Part shown: positions 19,325 to 28,693 of the stretch, in pieces
How positions within the stretch are numbered: the stretch's first letter is position 1
Layout: every line of letters starts with the position of its first letter
Source: Pseudomonas khorasanensis
GTDB lineage: Bacteria > Pseudomonadota > Gammaproteobacteria > Pseudomonadales > Pseudomonadaceae
Assembly: GCF_014268505.2 (NCBI RefSeq)
Contig: NZ_JABWQP020000002.1
Coordinates: 496,001 to 560,000, forward strand
Reading direction: 5' to 3'
DNA: 64,000 nucleotides
The notes under the pieces: generated by a model
Databases searched by the model: none
Seen by the model: the letters and a program-made list of their open reading frames with translations, nothing else
Told to the model about the DNA's origin: nothing
Program-made: the position numbers and the translations under genes

Positions 19325-20735
19325 ATTGCCGGGGCGGCATTCGCTGTTCTGGAAACTGGCGTTCCTGCTGGTGGCCTTCTGTCTGCTGATGATCTGGCTG
19401 AGCTGGTCGTGGGGCCGCTACATGGAGGAACGTAATCAGTACCTCTCCGGCGAGGCGCGTGGCACGCTCGGCCGCTATGCCGCGCAAGCCGAGCAAGCGT
19501 GGCAGCGAGGCGGGCGCAACGGCGTCGATGACTGGTTGCAAAGCATGGAATTGCGCGAGGCCAGTTGGGTGGGCGTGATCGGCAGCGACTTGCAGTCACT
19601 GAGCAGCGAGCCGTTGAACGCCGCTGAAGTGCAGCATCTGACCTTTCTGCGTGGCCTCGACTGGCCGGTGCACAAGAAGGGCCGGCCGTGGTTGCGCGTA
19701 CCGTTTCCCCAGGATCCTGCCGCCGGCATCCTCGTCATCGAATTGCCCGAACGCTTCGTTCCGGGCAAGTACCGGGTGTTCTGGCGCGTCATCACCAACG
19801 GGGTGATTCCCGGTCTGTTTACCTTGTTGCTGTGCGTCGGCCTCTATCGTTTGCTGGTGGTGCCGCTGAACAACCTGCGTGAACAGGCCAACGCCTGGCG
19901 CGCCGACCAGTTGAATGTGCGGCTGTCGAGCGGCATCACCCAGCGCCCGGACGAACTCGGTGAACTGGCCCGGGCGTTCGACTCGATGTCCGAGCGCCTG
20001 CAATCGACGGTTGCCCTGCAACAGCAATTGCTGCGCGATCTGTCTCACGAGCTGCGCACGCCGCTGAGCCGCTTGCGCGTGGCCAGCGAGAGCGAACAAG
20101 GCCTGGTGCAACTGCGTGAGCGCATTGGTCGGGAAGTCGATGGCATGCAGCGGCTGGTCGAAGACACCCTGCAACTGGCGTGGCTGGATACCGAACGCTC
20201 CCCATTGCCAGACGAAGCGATTCAGATTCAGGCGCTGTGGGAAATGCTCACCGAAAACGCCTGTTACGAAAGTGGTTGGCCGAGCCTGCGGTTGCATTGC
20301 GCGGTCGAGGCGTCGTGTTGGGTGCGCGGTAATCTGAACACCCTGGCGCAAGCGCTGGAGAACATCCTGCGCAACGCCATTCGTCATTCGCCCGAGGGCG
20401 GTGTTGTGCGGCTCGATGGCCGGCGCGATGGCGGTTACTGGCACTTGTGGCTGGAAGATCAGGGCGGCGGGGTGGCTGAAGAGGATCTGGAGCGGATCTT
20501 TTCACCCTTCATTCGACTGGACGGCTCGCGGCCGGGGGATGGCGGGTTTGGGCTGGGCCTTAGCATTGCCAAGAATGCGGTACAGCGACAGGGCGGGTTG
20601 CTTTGGGCTGAGAATTCCGGCTCAGGGCTGCGGCTGAATTTGCGGTTGCTGGCTGATGATGGTGTTGCTGATGCGGACGCCTTCGCGAGCAGGCTCGCTC
20701 CTACAGTGGATTTGCGTTCACCACAGATTATTTGA
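19311..20735 (+). CDS. Sensor histidine kinase, PirS-like, with repeat-encoded tail
   Basis: A 474-residue inner-membrane kinase paired with the regulator upstream. Helices near residues 15-35 and 160-185 enclose a periplasmic sensor; HAMP follows, then phosphoacceptor H in LLRDLSHELRTPLSRLR, N box ILRNAIRHS, and EDQGGGV, FGLGLSIAKN. The last 20 or so residues, from DADAFASRLAPT onward, are encoded by the first unit of a REP pair at 20681, meaning the ancestral stop has been lost or the repeat inserted before it. The kinase core is complete, so the protein is probably active. Signal unknown; PirS senses siderophore uptake in P. aeruginosa. Confidence 0.85.
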   Translation: MKLSELPGRHSLFWKLAFLLVAFCLLMIWLSWSWGRYMEERNQYLSGEARGTLGRYAAQAEQAWQRGGRNGVDDWLQSMELREASWVGVIGSDLQSLSSEPLNAAEVQHLTFLRGLDWPVHKKGRPWLRVPFPQDPAAGILVIELPERFVPGKYRVFWRVITNGVIPGLFTLLLCVGLYRLLVVPLNNLREQANAWRADQLNVRLSSGITQRPDELGELARAFDSMSERLQSTVALQQQLLRDLSHELRTPLSRLRVASESEQGLVQLRERIGREVDGMQRLVEDTLQLAWLDTERSPLPDEAIQIQALWEMLTENACYESGWPSLRLHCAVEASCWVRGNLNTLAQALENILRNAIRHSPEGGVVRLDGRRDGGYWHLWLEDQGGGVAEEDLERIFSPFIRLDGSRPGDGGFGLGLSIAKNAVQRQGGLLWAENSGSGLRLNLRLLADDGVADADAFASRLAPTVDLRSPQII

Positions 20736-20775
20736 ATAACATAAGTTCCGTGTAGGAGTGAGCCTGCTCGCGATG
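20681..20775. repeat. REP pair overlapping the end of the PirS-like gene
   Basis: CTTCGCGAGCAGGCTCGCTC (20681) lies inside the kinase reading frame; its inverted partner TGTAGGAGTGAGCCTGCTCG begins at 20751, after the stop. Confidence 0.85.
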
Positions 20776-20919
20776 TAGTCCGTTCGCGCCCCCAATCTTG
20801 CTGACTTGACGGAGCGCTCGTCTTTTTCTGTATGACATTTCCCAAGCTGCACCAGCGGTCATTTCAAGCTTCCTGAACGGTTTAGACTCGTGCTTCACCA
20901 AACCTTCAAGGAATTGCGC

Positions 20920-21945
20920 ATGAATGCATCCAGCCTTACCGGCGGCTCAGATGGCGAGCGTTTCAATGAAGTGCTCGCACTGATCCACAGTTCCAGACAC
21001 AAGGCCATGCAGGCGGTCAATACTCACCTGATCGAGCTTTACTGGCAGGTGGGCGCTCATATCAGTCGCAAGATTGAGCGGGCGGATTGGGGGGATTCGG
21101 TGGTTGGCCAATTGGCTGAACATCTGGCTAAAACGCAACCGGGGTTGCGAGGTTTCACTCGGCGAAATCTGTTTCGGATGCGCCAGTTTTACGAGGCCTA
21201 TCGGGGCGATGAGAAAGTGTCAGCACTGCTGACACAATTGCCGTGGACTCATAATTTGCTCATTTTGACGCAGAGTAAGTTCTCCCAAGAGCGCGAGTTT
21301 TATCTGCGGATGGCCATTCAGCAAAAGTGGTCTACTCGAGAGTTGGAGCGCCAATTCAAAACGGCGCTTTTTGAGCGAAGCGTCACCGATCCAGCGAAAA
21401 CCTCCGCCGCGCTGAAACAAACGCACCCGGCAGCGCTTGAAATATTCCGCGATTCCTACATGGTCGAATTCCTCGACCTGCCTTCTGCTCATTCTGAAAC
21501 CGATCTGCACCAAGGGCTCCTGACAAGGCTGAAGGACTTCCTCATCGAGCTTGGTCGGGACTTCTGCTTTGTCGGCTCCGAATACCCGCTGCAAGTCGGC
21601 GGTCGGGATTTTGCTCTGGATCTTTTGTTCTTCCACCGAGGGCTCAATTGCCTGGTCGCTATCGAGCTCAAGGTCGGGCGCTTTGAACCGGAATATCTCG
21701 GCAAGCTGGATTTCTATCTGGAGGCGCTAGATCGCAATGTTCGCAAGCCGCACGAAAATCCGGCGATCGGTGTGTTGCTCTGCGCCAGTAAAGAGGACGA
21801 GGTCGTCGAGTACGCCCTTAACCGCAGTCTCTCGCCGGCATTGATCGCGCAGTATCAAACATGCCTGCCGGATAAACAGTTGCTGCAAGCCAAGCTGCAT
21901 GAGTTTTATGCTTTGGATACGGCCCACACGGAAAACACGGACTAG
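20920..21945 (+). CDS. YhcG/DUF1016-family PDDEXK nuclease-like protein
   Basis: A 341-residue protein with the two-part YhcG layout. The N-terminal DUF1016 domain has LIELYWQVGAHIS, GFTRRNLFRMRQFYEAY, LPWTHNLLIL and YLRMAIQQKWSTRELERQ. The C-terminal PDDEXK domain has catalytic-type residues in FALDLLFFH and AIELKVGRFEPEYLGKLDFYL. The start at 20920 follows AAGGA; a GTG at 20890 is less likely. Codon use is less GC-rich than in neighbours. The family is patchily distributed, often near restriction or mobile genes, and its role is not settled. It occupies the place of pirA between a PirRS-like pair and cysM. Confidence 0.9.
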   Translation: MNASSLTGGSDGERFNEVLALIHSSRHKAMQAVNTHLIELYWQVGAHISRKIERADWGDSVVGQLAEHLAKTQPGLRGFTRRNLFRMRQFYEAYRGDEKVSALLTQLPWTHNLLILTQSKFSQEREFYLRMAIQQKWSTRELERQFKTALFERSVTDPAKTSAALKQTHPAALEIFRDSYMVEFLDLPSAHSETDLHQGLLTRLKDFLIELGRDFCFVGSEYPLQVGGRDFALDLLFFHRGLNCLVAIELKVGRFEPEYLGKLDFYLEALDRNVRKPHENPAIGVLLCASKEDEVVEYALNRSLSPALIAQYQTCLPDKQLLQAKLHEFYALDTAHTENTD

Positions 21946-22052
21946 CGGGCGCTTATTCCCATAAACCATAAGCACCGTACTTTGCGTGATATGGCCTTCG
22001 CGGGTTTGCCGGTATGATAGGCGCCCCCGCACGTCTGGATTGCGAATACGCC

Positions 22053-22955
22053 ATGACCCTGCAGTACCCAACCATTGCCGATTGCGTCGGCAACACGCCG
22101 CTGGTGCGTTTGCAGCGCCTGCCCGGCGCCACCAGTAACACCCTGCTGCTCAAGCTCGAAGGGAACAACCCGGCGGGTTCGGTCAAGGACCGGCCAGCGC
22201 TGTCGATGATCACCCGCGCCGAATTGCGCGGGCAGATCAATCCCGGCGACACGCTGATCGAAGCGACTTCCGGCAACACCGGGATCGCCCTGGCGATGGC
22301 TGCCGCGATCAAGGGTTACAAAATGATCCTGATCATGCCGGACAACTCCAGTGCCGAGCGCAAGGCAGCGATGACCGCTTACGGTGCCGAGCTGATTCTG
22401 GTGAGCCAGGAAGAAGGCATGGAAGGCGCGCGCGATCTGGCGCAGCGGATGGAGGCCGAAGGCCGTGGCAAGGTGTTGGATCAGTTCGCCAATGGCGATA
22501 ATCCTGAAGCGCATTACACCACCACCGGCCCGGAAATCTGGCGTCAGACCCAGGGCTCCATCACCCATTTCGTCAGCTCGATGGGCACCACTGGCACCAT
22601 CATGGGCGTGTCGCGTTATCTGAAAGAGCAGAGCGACAGCGTGCAGATCGTCGGCCTGCAACCGATGGAAGGCTCGGCCATCCCGGGCATCCGTCGCTGG
22701 CCGCATGAATACCTGCCGAAGATCTATCAGGCCGACCGCGTCGACCGTATCGTCGACATGGCGCAAAGCGAAGCCGAAGACGTCACCCGACGTCTGGCTC
22801 GCGAAGAAGGCATCTTCTGCGGCGTGTCCTCGGGCGGTGCGGTGGCAGCGATGCTGCGCCTGTCGCAAGAAGTTGAAAACGCGGTGATCGTTGCGATCAT
22901 CTGCGACCGTGGCGACCGTTACCTGTCGACCGGCATTTTTGACGCGCCCAACTGA
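22053..22955 (+). CDS. cysM: Cysteine synthase B
   Basis: A 300-residue PLP enzyme that makes cysteine from O-acetylserine and sulfide, or S-sulfocysteine with thiosulfate. The PLP lysine is K45 in [32 protein letters not shown] binds phosphate and substrate, and [16 protein letters not shown] the cofactor phosphate. The sequence [21 protein letters not shown] matches Pseudomonas CysM from its first residue, supporting the start at 22053. Its stop shares a base with the rlmD start (TGATG), so the two are cotranslated. Confidence 0.95.
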   Translation: MTLQYPTIADCVGNTPLVRLQRLPGATSNTLLLKLEGNNPAGSVKDRPALSMITRAELRGQINPGDTLIEATSGNTGIALAMAAAIKGYKMILIMPDNSSAERKAAMTAYGAELILVSQEEGMEGARDLAQRMEAEGRGKVLDQFANGDNPEAHYTTTGPEIWRQTQGSITHFVSSMGTTGTIMGVSRYLKEQSDSVQIVGLQPMEGSAIPGIRRWPHEYLPKIYQADRVDRIVDMAQSEAEDVTRRLAREEGIFCGVSSGGAVAAMLRLSQEVENAVIVAIICDRGDRYLSTGIFDAPN

Positions 22956-24331
22956 TGGCCAAACACGAGAGAGGCCTGCGCTTCCAGCCCACCGGTGGAA
23001 GCAAGGCCCCGCAAGTCCCGACCGGTAAAAAGCAGCGCCTGACGATCGAGCGCCTGGCCAACGACGGTCGCGGCATCGCGTTTTTCGAAGGCCGTACCTG
23101 GTTCGTCCTTGGCGCCCTCGCTGGCGAAGAGGTCGAAGCGCGGGTGCTCGGCGCCCACGGCAAAGTGGTCGAGGCGCGCACCGAGCGGGTGTTCACCGCC
23201 AGCGATCTGCGTCGTCCGGCGCCATGTCCGCACGCCGGCCGTTGCGGCGGTTGCAGCGTCCAGCATTTGCCCCACGACGAACAACTCGCCCTGAAACAGC
23301 GCATGCTCGCCGAACAGTTGTCGCGGGTTGCGGGTGTCGAACCGCAAGAGTGGGCGGCGCCGCTGACCGGCCCGGAATTCGCCTATCGTCGTCGCGCGCG
23401 CATCGCCGTGCGTTGGGACATGAAAGCGAAAAAGCTCGAAGTCGGTTTCCGCGCCGCCGGCAGTCAGGACATCGTCGCGATCAGCGAATGTCCGGTGCTG
23501 GTACAGCCCTTGCAACCGATCATGAGCCGGTTGCCGGAGATGCTGCGTCGCTTGAGCAAGCCGCAAGCGCTGGGCCATGTTGAATTGTTCAGTGGCTCGT
23601 CGCTGGCGGTACTGCTGCGCCATATGGCGCCATTGTCCGAAGCGGACCTGACGATCCTCAAGGAATTCTGTGATTTCCACGGCGCGCAATTGTGGCTGCA
23701 TGGCGAGGGTGAACCGCAGCCGGTCGAGGCGGGTCTGACGCTCGGCTATCGCCTGGAGCGGTGGGATCTGGATCTGGCTTATCGTCCGGGTGATTTCATA
23801 CAGGTCAACGCCGGCGTCAACGAAGCGATGGTCGCCCAGGCGCTGGACTGGCTCAAGCCCACTGCCGACGAACGTGTGCTCGACCTGTTTTGCGGTCTTG
23901 GCAACTTCGCATTGCCCTTGGCCAGAAACGTGCGCGAAGTGGTGGCCGTGGAGGGCGTGCAGACCATGGTCGAGCGTGCCGCCGCCAACGCCGCCAGTAA
24001 CAATTTGCATAACACAAAGTTTTTTCAAGCCGATTTATCCCAGCCTTTGACGGATGCCGAGTGGATCGGAAACGGCTTTTCTGCGGTACTCTTGGACCCA
24101 CCGCGCGACGGTGCTTTCGAGGTGGTGCGCAAGTTGGCAACCCTGGGTGCCAGGCGGTTGGTATATGTGTCGTGCAACCCGGCCACGCTGGCGCGCGACA
24201 CGGTTGAATTGATCAAGCAGGGCTACCGGTTAAAACGTGCCGGGATTCTCGATATGTTTCCTCAGACGGCACATGTCGAGGCCATGGCGTTATTTGAAGC
24301 GAGCCAGGACGGCTCGTCTGAATCCGTCTGA
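22955..24331 (+). CDS. rlmD: 23S rRNA (uracil-1939-C5)-methyltransferase
   Basis: A 458-residue SAM-dependent enzyme. An N-terminal TRAM RNA-binding domain (about residues 25-82) is followed by iron-sulfur ligands C91, C97, C100 ([10 protein letters not shown]) with a fourth cysteine in ISECPVL. The methyltransferase domain has [16 protein letters not shown] for SAM, DPPRDGA and the catalytic cysteine in [12 protein letters not shown]. This matches RlmD (RumA), which makes m5U1939 in 23S rRNA. Coupled to cysM upstream; relA starts 101 bp later. Confidence 0.94.
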   Translation: MAKHERGLRFQPTGGSKAPQVPTGKKQRLTIERLANDGRGIAFFEGRTWFVLGALAGEEVEARVLGAHGKVVEARTERVFTASDLRRPAPCPHAGRCGGCSVQHLPHDEQLALKQRMLAEQLSRVAGVEPQEWAAPLTGPEFAYRRRARIAVRWDMKAKKLEVGFRAAGSQDIVAISECPVLVQPLQPIMSRLPEMLRRLSKPQALGHVELFSGSSLAVLLRHMAPLSEADLTILKEFCDFHGAQLWLHGEGEPQPVEAGLTLGYRLERWDLDLAYRPGDFIQVNAGVNEAMVAQALDWLKPTADERVLDLFCGLGNFALPLARNVREVVAVEGVQTMVERAAANAASNNLHNTKFFQADLSQPLTDAEWIGNGFSAVLLDPPRDGAFEVVRKLATLGARRLVYVSCNPATLARDTVELIKQGYRLKRAGILDMFPQTAHVEAMALFEASQDGSSESV

Positions 24332-24432
24332 TCTGTCCGCGCAGCGCTCGCCTGAGCCCCGCGAGCGCGAACGGGCATAGAGGATCAGCGATTTGACGCA
24401 TTGAATCTGCGTCGTAGGGAAGGTAAAGCAGC

Positions 24433-26676
24433 ATGGTACAGGTGAGAGCACACCAGCCGATCAACACCGACGGCAGTATCAATCTCGAGGCCTGGCTCGA
24501 TCACGCGGTCAGTGTCGATCTGGCACTGGATCGCGAGGCCTTGAAAGAAGCCTGCGAGTTCGCTCGCGAGGCTGAACAACAGTCCAATGCCAAGAAGAAT
24601 CTGTGGGCCGAAGGCTCCGGCAGTTTCAGTACCGGCCTGGAAATCGCCGAAATCCTCGCCGACCTCAAGCTCGATCAGGATTCGCTGGTCGCTGCAGTTC
24701 TGTATCGCGGCGTGCGCGAGGGCCAGATTGAACTCGCGGCAATCGGCCAGCGCTTCGGCCCGGTGGTGGCCAAGCTGATCGACGGCGTGCAGCGCATGGC
24801 GGCCATCAGCGCCAGCCTCAGCCCGCGTCAGTCGATGGTCATGGGCACGCAGGGGCAGGTGGAAAACCTGCGCAAGATGCTCGTCGCAATGGTCGATGAC
24901 GTGCGCGTCGCGCTGATCAAACTGGCCGAACGCACCTGCGCCATTCGTGCGGTGAAGGCCGCCGATGATGAAAAGCGCAACCGCGTCGCCCGCGAAGTCT
25001 TTGACATCTACGCGCCCCTCGCGCATCGCCTCGGCATCGGTCACATCAAATGGGAGCTGGAGGACCTGTCCTTCCGTTACCTCGAACCTGATCAATACAA
25101 ACAGATCGCCAAGTTGCTCCACGAGCGACGGCTGGACCGCGAGCGCTTCATCAGCGACGTGATGACCCAGCTCAAGGACGAACTGCAGGCCACCGGTGTT
25201 GACGCCGACATCAGTGGCCGGGCTAAACATATCTATTCGATCTGGCGCAAAATGCAGCGCAAGGGTCTGGAATTCAGCCAGATCTACGACGTTCGCGCCG
25301 TGCGTGTGCTGGTGCCGGAAATGCGCGACTGCTACACCGCGCTCGGCATCGTCCATACCCTGTGGCGGCACATCCCGAAGGAATTCGACGACTACATCGC
25401 CAACCCGAAAGAGAACGGCTACCGCTCGCTGCACACGGCGGTGATCGGCCCGGAAGGCAAGGTGCTCGAGGTTCAGATCCGCACCCATTCCATGCACGAG
25501 GAAGCCGAGCTCGGCGTTTGCGCGCACTGGCGCTACAAGGGCACCGACGTCAAATCCGGCTCGAACCATTACGAAGAGAAAATCTCCTGGCTGCGTCAGG
25601 TGCTCGAATGGCACGAAGAACTGGGCGACATCGGTGGTCTGGCTGAACAGTTGCGGGTGGATATCGAGCCGGATCGGGTCTACATCTTCACCCCTGACGG
25701 CCACGCGATCGACTTGCCCAAGGGCGCTACCCCGCTGGACTTCGCTTATCGCGTGCACACCGAAATCGGCCATAACTGCCGGGGCGCGAAGATCAACGGG
25801 CGCATCGTCCCGCTGAACTACAGCCTGCAGACCGGTGAGCAGGTCGAGATCATCACCAGCAAGCACGGCACGCCAAGTCGCGACTGGCTTAACCCGAACC
25901 TGGGGTACGTCACCACCTCGCGGGCGCGGGCCAAGATCGTTCACTGGTTCAAGTTGCAGGCCCGTGACCAGAACGTAGCGGCCGGTAAAACCCTGATCGA
26001 GCGCGAACTCAGCCGCCTTGGCCTGCCAGCGGTGGATTTCGACAAGCTGGCCGAAAAGGCCAACATGAAAACCGCCGAAGACATGTTCGCCGCCCTCGGT
26101 GCGGGCGATTTGCGTCAGGCGCATCTGGTCAACCTCGCGCAGCAACTGGTCGAGCCGGAGCGCGGCAACGAGCAGTTGGAGCTGATCCCACGCAAGGCCA
26201 CCGGTTACAAACCGGGCAAGCGCGGCGATATCCAGATCCAGGGCGTTGGCAACCTGATGACGCAAATGGCCGGCTGCTGCCAGCCGCTGCCGGGCGACGC
26301 GATTGTCGGTTACATCACCCAGGGCCGCGGCGTGAGCATTCACCGTCAGGACTGCGCCTCGGTGCTGCAGCTGGGCGGGCGCGAGCCGGAGCGGATCATC
26401 CAGGTCAGCTGGGGGCCGGTGCCGGTGCTCACCTATCCGGTGGACATCATCATTCGCGCGTACGACCGATCCGGGCTGCTGCGTGATGTCTCGCAGGTGC
26501 TGCTCAACGAGCGCATCAACGTACTCGCGGTCAACACCCGCTCGAACAAGGAAGACAACACCGCGCTGATGTCCCTGACCATCGAGATTCCTGGTCTGGA
26601 TGCGCTGGGGCGTCTGCTGGGGCGGATTTCGCAATTGCCGAACATCATCGAAACGCGGCGTAACCGTACCCCGTGA
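24433..26676 (+). CDS. relA: GTP pyrophosphokinase RelA
   Basis: A 747-residue ribosome-associated (p)ppGpp synthetase. The N-terminal hydrolase-like domain is degenerate: where active hydrolases have HD the sequence reads AAVLYRGVREG, so hydrolysis is not expected. The synthetase domain has GRAKHIYSIWRKM, YDVRAVRVLV and the EFDD motif (EFDDYIANPKENGYRSLHT) typical of synthesis-only RelA. A TGS domain (VYIFTPDGHAIDLPKGATPLDFAYRVH), a conserved-cysteine segment (GCCQPLPGD...SIHRQDC) and a C-terminal ACT domain follow. It senses uncharged tRNA at the ribosome. GGGAAGG precedes the ATG. Confidence 0.96.
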   Translation: MVQVRAHQPINTDGSINLEAWLDHAVSVDLALDREALKEACEFAREAEQQSNAKKNLWAEGSGSFSTGLEIAEILADLKLDQDSLVAAVLYRGVREGQIELAAIGQRFGPVVAKLIDGVQRMAAISASLSPRQSMVMGTQGQVENLRKMLVAMVDDVRVALIKLAERTCAIRAVKAADDEKRNRVAREVFDIYAPLAHRLGIGHIKWELEDLSFRYLEPDQYKQIAKLLHERRLDRERFISDVMTQLKDELQATGVDADISGRAKHIYSIWRKMQRKGLEFSQIYDVRAVRVLVPEMRDCYTALGIVHTLWRHIPKEFDDYIANPKENGYRSLHTAVIGPEGKVLEVQIRTHSMHEEAELGVCAHWRYKGTDVKSGSNHYEEKISWLRQVLEWHEELGDIGGLAEQLRVDIEPDRVYIFTPDGHAIDLPKGATPLDFAYRVHTEIGHNCRGAKINGRIVPLNYSLQTGEQVEIITSKHGTPSRDWLNPNLGYVTTSRARAKIVHWFKLQARDQNVAAGKTLIERELSRLGLPAVDFDKLAEKANMKTAEDMFAALGAGDLRQAHLVNLAQQLVEPERGNEQLELIPRKATGYKPGKRGDIQIQGVGNLMTQMAGCCQPLPGDAIVGYITQGRGVSIHRQDCASVLQLGGREPERIIQVSWGPVPVLTYPVDIIIRAYDRSGLLRDVSQVLLNERINVLAVNTRSNKEDNTALMSLTIEIPGLDALGRLLGRISQLPNIIETRRNRTP

Positions 26677-26698
26677 GAGTGACATTGTTTGATGTCCC

Positions 26699-26799
26699 GA
26701 TCGTTCCCATGCTCCGCGTGGGAATGTCTCTTGGGACGCTCCGCGTCCAGTGACGCGGAGCGTCACGGCTGCATTCCCACGCAGAGCATGGGAACGATC
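26699..26799. repeat. Large palindromic element, about 101 bp
   Basis: Ends are GATCGTTCCC...GGGAACGATC; inside are two further inverted segments (GGACGCTCCGCGTCC and GTGACGCGGAGCGTCAC). It is the inverted equivalent of the copy at 28730-28831: its reverse complement is nearly that sequence. It lies between relA and mazG. Confidence 0.85.
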
Positions 26800-26820
26800 G
26801 GATCTACGCAAGAGAGATAA

Positions 26821-27657
26821 ATGATGTACAGCCTCGAAGACCTGCTCCACCTCATGGCCCGTCTGCGCGATCCGCAGTACGGTTGCCCGTGGGACATCAA
26901 GCAAACCTACGCAACCATCGTCCCCCACACCCTCGAGGAAGCCTACGAGGTGGCGGATGCCATCGAGCGTGGCGATCTGGATCACCTGCAGGGCGAACTG
27001 GGCGATCTGCTGTTTCAGGTGGTGTATTACAGCCAGTTGGCCAAGGAAGAAGGGCGGTTTGAATTTGCCGGGGTGATCGACGGCATCACGCGCAAACTGA
27101 TCCGTCGTCATCCTCACGTATTCCCCACCGGCGATCTCTACGCGCCGCTCGACGTTCCACGCTTGAGCGAAGAACAGGTCAAACAGCGCTGGGAAGAAAT
27201 CAAAGCCCAGGAGCGCGCCGAGAAAGCCTCGGCCCCAGAGCAATTGTCCCTGCTCGACGATGTGCCGGCCACGCTGCCGGCGTTGTCCCGTTCAGCCAAG
27301 TTGCAGAAGCGCGCGGGGCAGGTCGGTTTCGACTGGCCGGACGCCTTGCCGGTGCTCGACAAGGTGCGCGAGGAGCTTGATGAGGTGCTCGAAGCCATGT
27401 CCGAAAATGATCCTGCAGCGGTGGCGGACGAGATCGGCGACCTGCTGTTTTCCGTGGTCAATCTGGCCCGGCATCTGAAGGTCGATCCGGAAACGGCGTT
27501 GCGCGGTGCCAACGGCAAATTTGAAAGGCGTTTCCGTTTTATCGAACAGGCATTGCGCGACACCCACCGTCCCATGGAAGATTGCACCCTCGAAGAGTTG
27601 GACGCCCTGTGGGGTGAGGCCAAACGTCAGGAAAAGAATTTGCCTAGCTGCGGCTGA
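26821..27657 (+). CDS. mazG: Nucleoside triphosphate pyrophosphohydrolase MazG
   Basis: A 278-residue enzyme with two MazG domains. The first has CPWDIKQTYATIVPHTLEEAYEVADAIERGD and LGDLLFQVVYYSQLAKEEG; the second has VREELDEVLEAM...ADEIGDLLFSVVNLARHLKVDPETALRGANGKFERRF. Acidic EExxE/ExxD patterns bind magnesium. MazG hydrolyses NTPs to NMPs and in E. coli lowers (p)ppGpp levels, which fits its place after relA. Two adjacent ATG codons (26821, 26824) are possible starts. Confidence 0.93.
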   Translation: MMYSLEDLLHLMARLRDPQYGCPWDIKQTYATIVPHTLEEAYEVADAIERGDLDHLQGELGDLLFQVVYYSQLAKEEGRFEFAGVIDGITRKLIRRHPHVFPTGDLYAPLDVPRLSEEQVKQRWEEIKAQERAEKASAPEQLSLLDDVPATLPALSRSAKLQKRAGQVGFDWPDALPVLDKVREELDEVLEAMSENDPAAVADEIGDLLFSVVNLARHLKVDPETALRGANGKFERRFRFIEQALRDTHRPMEDCTLEELDALWGEAKRQEKNLPSCG

Positions 27658-27682
27658 GCTACTGCCCAAGTGAGTAAGCACC

Positions 27683-28225
27683 ATGAGTATTTCCCTTCGC
27701 GACCAGTTGCTCAAAGCAGGCCTGGTCAACCAAAAGCAGGCCAAGCAGGTCAGCAAGGACAAGCAGAAGCAGCAACGTCTGGCCCACAAGGGGCAGATCG
27801 AGCTGGATGACTCGCAGCAGCGCGCCGCTCAGGAAGCCATGGCCGAGAAGGTCAAGCGCGACCAGGAACTGAACCGCCAGCAAAAAGAAAAAGCCGAAGC
27901 CAAGGCCCGCGCGGCGCAGGTCAAGCAGTTGATCGAAGTCTCGCGTCTGCCCAAGCTGACCACCGAGGACTATTACAACTTCGTCGACGACAAGAAGGTC
28001 AAGCGCATCTCGGTCAACACGCTGATGCGCAACAAGCTCAGCAGCGGTTCGCTGGCGATCGTGCACCATAACGGCGGCTACGAAGTCATCCCCCGTGAAG
28101 CGGCGCTGAAGATCCAGGAGCGCGACCCGCAGCGCATCGTTCAGCTCAACGTGCAGACCGAAGAAGTCACTACCGAAGACGATCCGTATGCGGCGTACCA
28201 GATTCCCGATGATCTGATGTGGTGA
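27683..28225 (+). CDS. DUF2058 protein (YaiL-like)
   Basis: A 180-residue, highly charged cytosolic protein with a long lysine/glutamine-rich helix (about residues 10-85; KQAKQVSKDKQKQQRLAHKG) and a folded end DYYNFVDDKKVKRISVNTLMRNKLSSGSLAIVHHNGGYEVIP. This is the DUF2058/YaiL pattern, sometimes called nucleoprotein or polynucleotide-associated enzyme; no biochemical role is established. It starts 25 bp after mazG, probably in the same transcript, and is followed by a terminator. Confidence 0.9.
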   Translation: MSISLRDQLLKAGLVNQKQAKQVSKDKQKQQRLAHKGQIELDDSQQRAAQEAMAEKVKRDQELNRQQKEKAEAKARAAQVKQLIEVSRLPKLTTEDYYNFVDDKKVKRISVNTLMRNKLSSGSLAIVHHNGGYEVIPREAALKIQERDPQRIVQLNVQTEEVTTEDDPYAAYQIPDDLMW

Positions 28226-28240
28226 GTCGAGGTCTGTAAC

Positions 28241-28275
28241 AACGACGAACCCCGCTCATGGCGGGGTTCGTCGTT
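28241..28275 (+). terminator. Intrinsic terminator after the DUF2058 gene
   Basis: AACGACGAACCCCGC-TCAT-GCGGGGTTCGTCGTT, a perfect 15-bp stem ending in T residues. Confidence 0.9.
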
Positions 28276-28293
28276 TTCAATGCTGTGGTTGTC

Positions 28294-28482
28294 TCAGGCT
28301 GACTTCAGGTCTCTTTGCTGTTCCTGCACTTCCAGCTCGGCCTTGTAATTGTGGGCATCGATTTCGTTATGGAATATGCCGACCAGCAGGTCTTGTTGAT
28401 GCACGTCCCAGATACGGATACCGGCGGCCAGGCCCTCGTGGGACATGTGTGAATCGTCGCGTTCAGTTACTTTTACAGTCAT
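28294..28482 (-). CDS. Small conserved-looking hypothetical protein
   Basis: A 62-residue protein, MTVKVTERDDSHMSHEGLAA then GIRIWDVHQQDLLVGIFHNE and a glutamate/glutamine-rich end. Acidic, no signal or membrane helix. TTGGAGC lies upstream, and the codon use looks real, unlike the opposite-strand frames. I do not recognise the family. It shares a terminator region with the DUF2058 gene (converging). Confidence 0.6.
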   Translation of the reverse strand: MTVKVTERDDSHMSHEGLAAGIRIWDVHQQDLLVGIFHNEIDAHNYKAELEVQEQQRDLKSA

Positions 28483-28693
28483 CTGCTAGCTCCAAATCTC
28501 AAGTTATCTGCAGCAAGGCGTCTGCAGGACTCTGTTATAGGATTTGTTAGCCAGCTAAGTAAACCGCCGATTGGCGCAAGGTGTTGTTGCGGTTTTCGCA
28601 ACAGCGCTGCAGGCCACGGAAACCGCGACATTCGGTCGCAGGGCGTTTGGTTTCATGACAAAGGTTTCATCTTCGCACGCACCACGACCCCCC

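Noticed and set aside
24393..24421. TTGACG before relA as a -35 box
   Set aside because: No acceptable -10 lies 16-18 bp downstream (TAGGGA/AGGGAA only), so the promoter call is not supported.
24385..27243. Long open frame of 952 codons antisense to relA and mazG
   Set aside because: GC-rich codon bias opens the antisense frame; the translation is histidine/arginine/valine-rich with no recognisable domain, while the plus strand encodes intact RelA and MazG.
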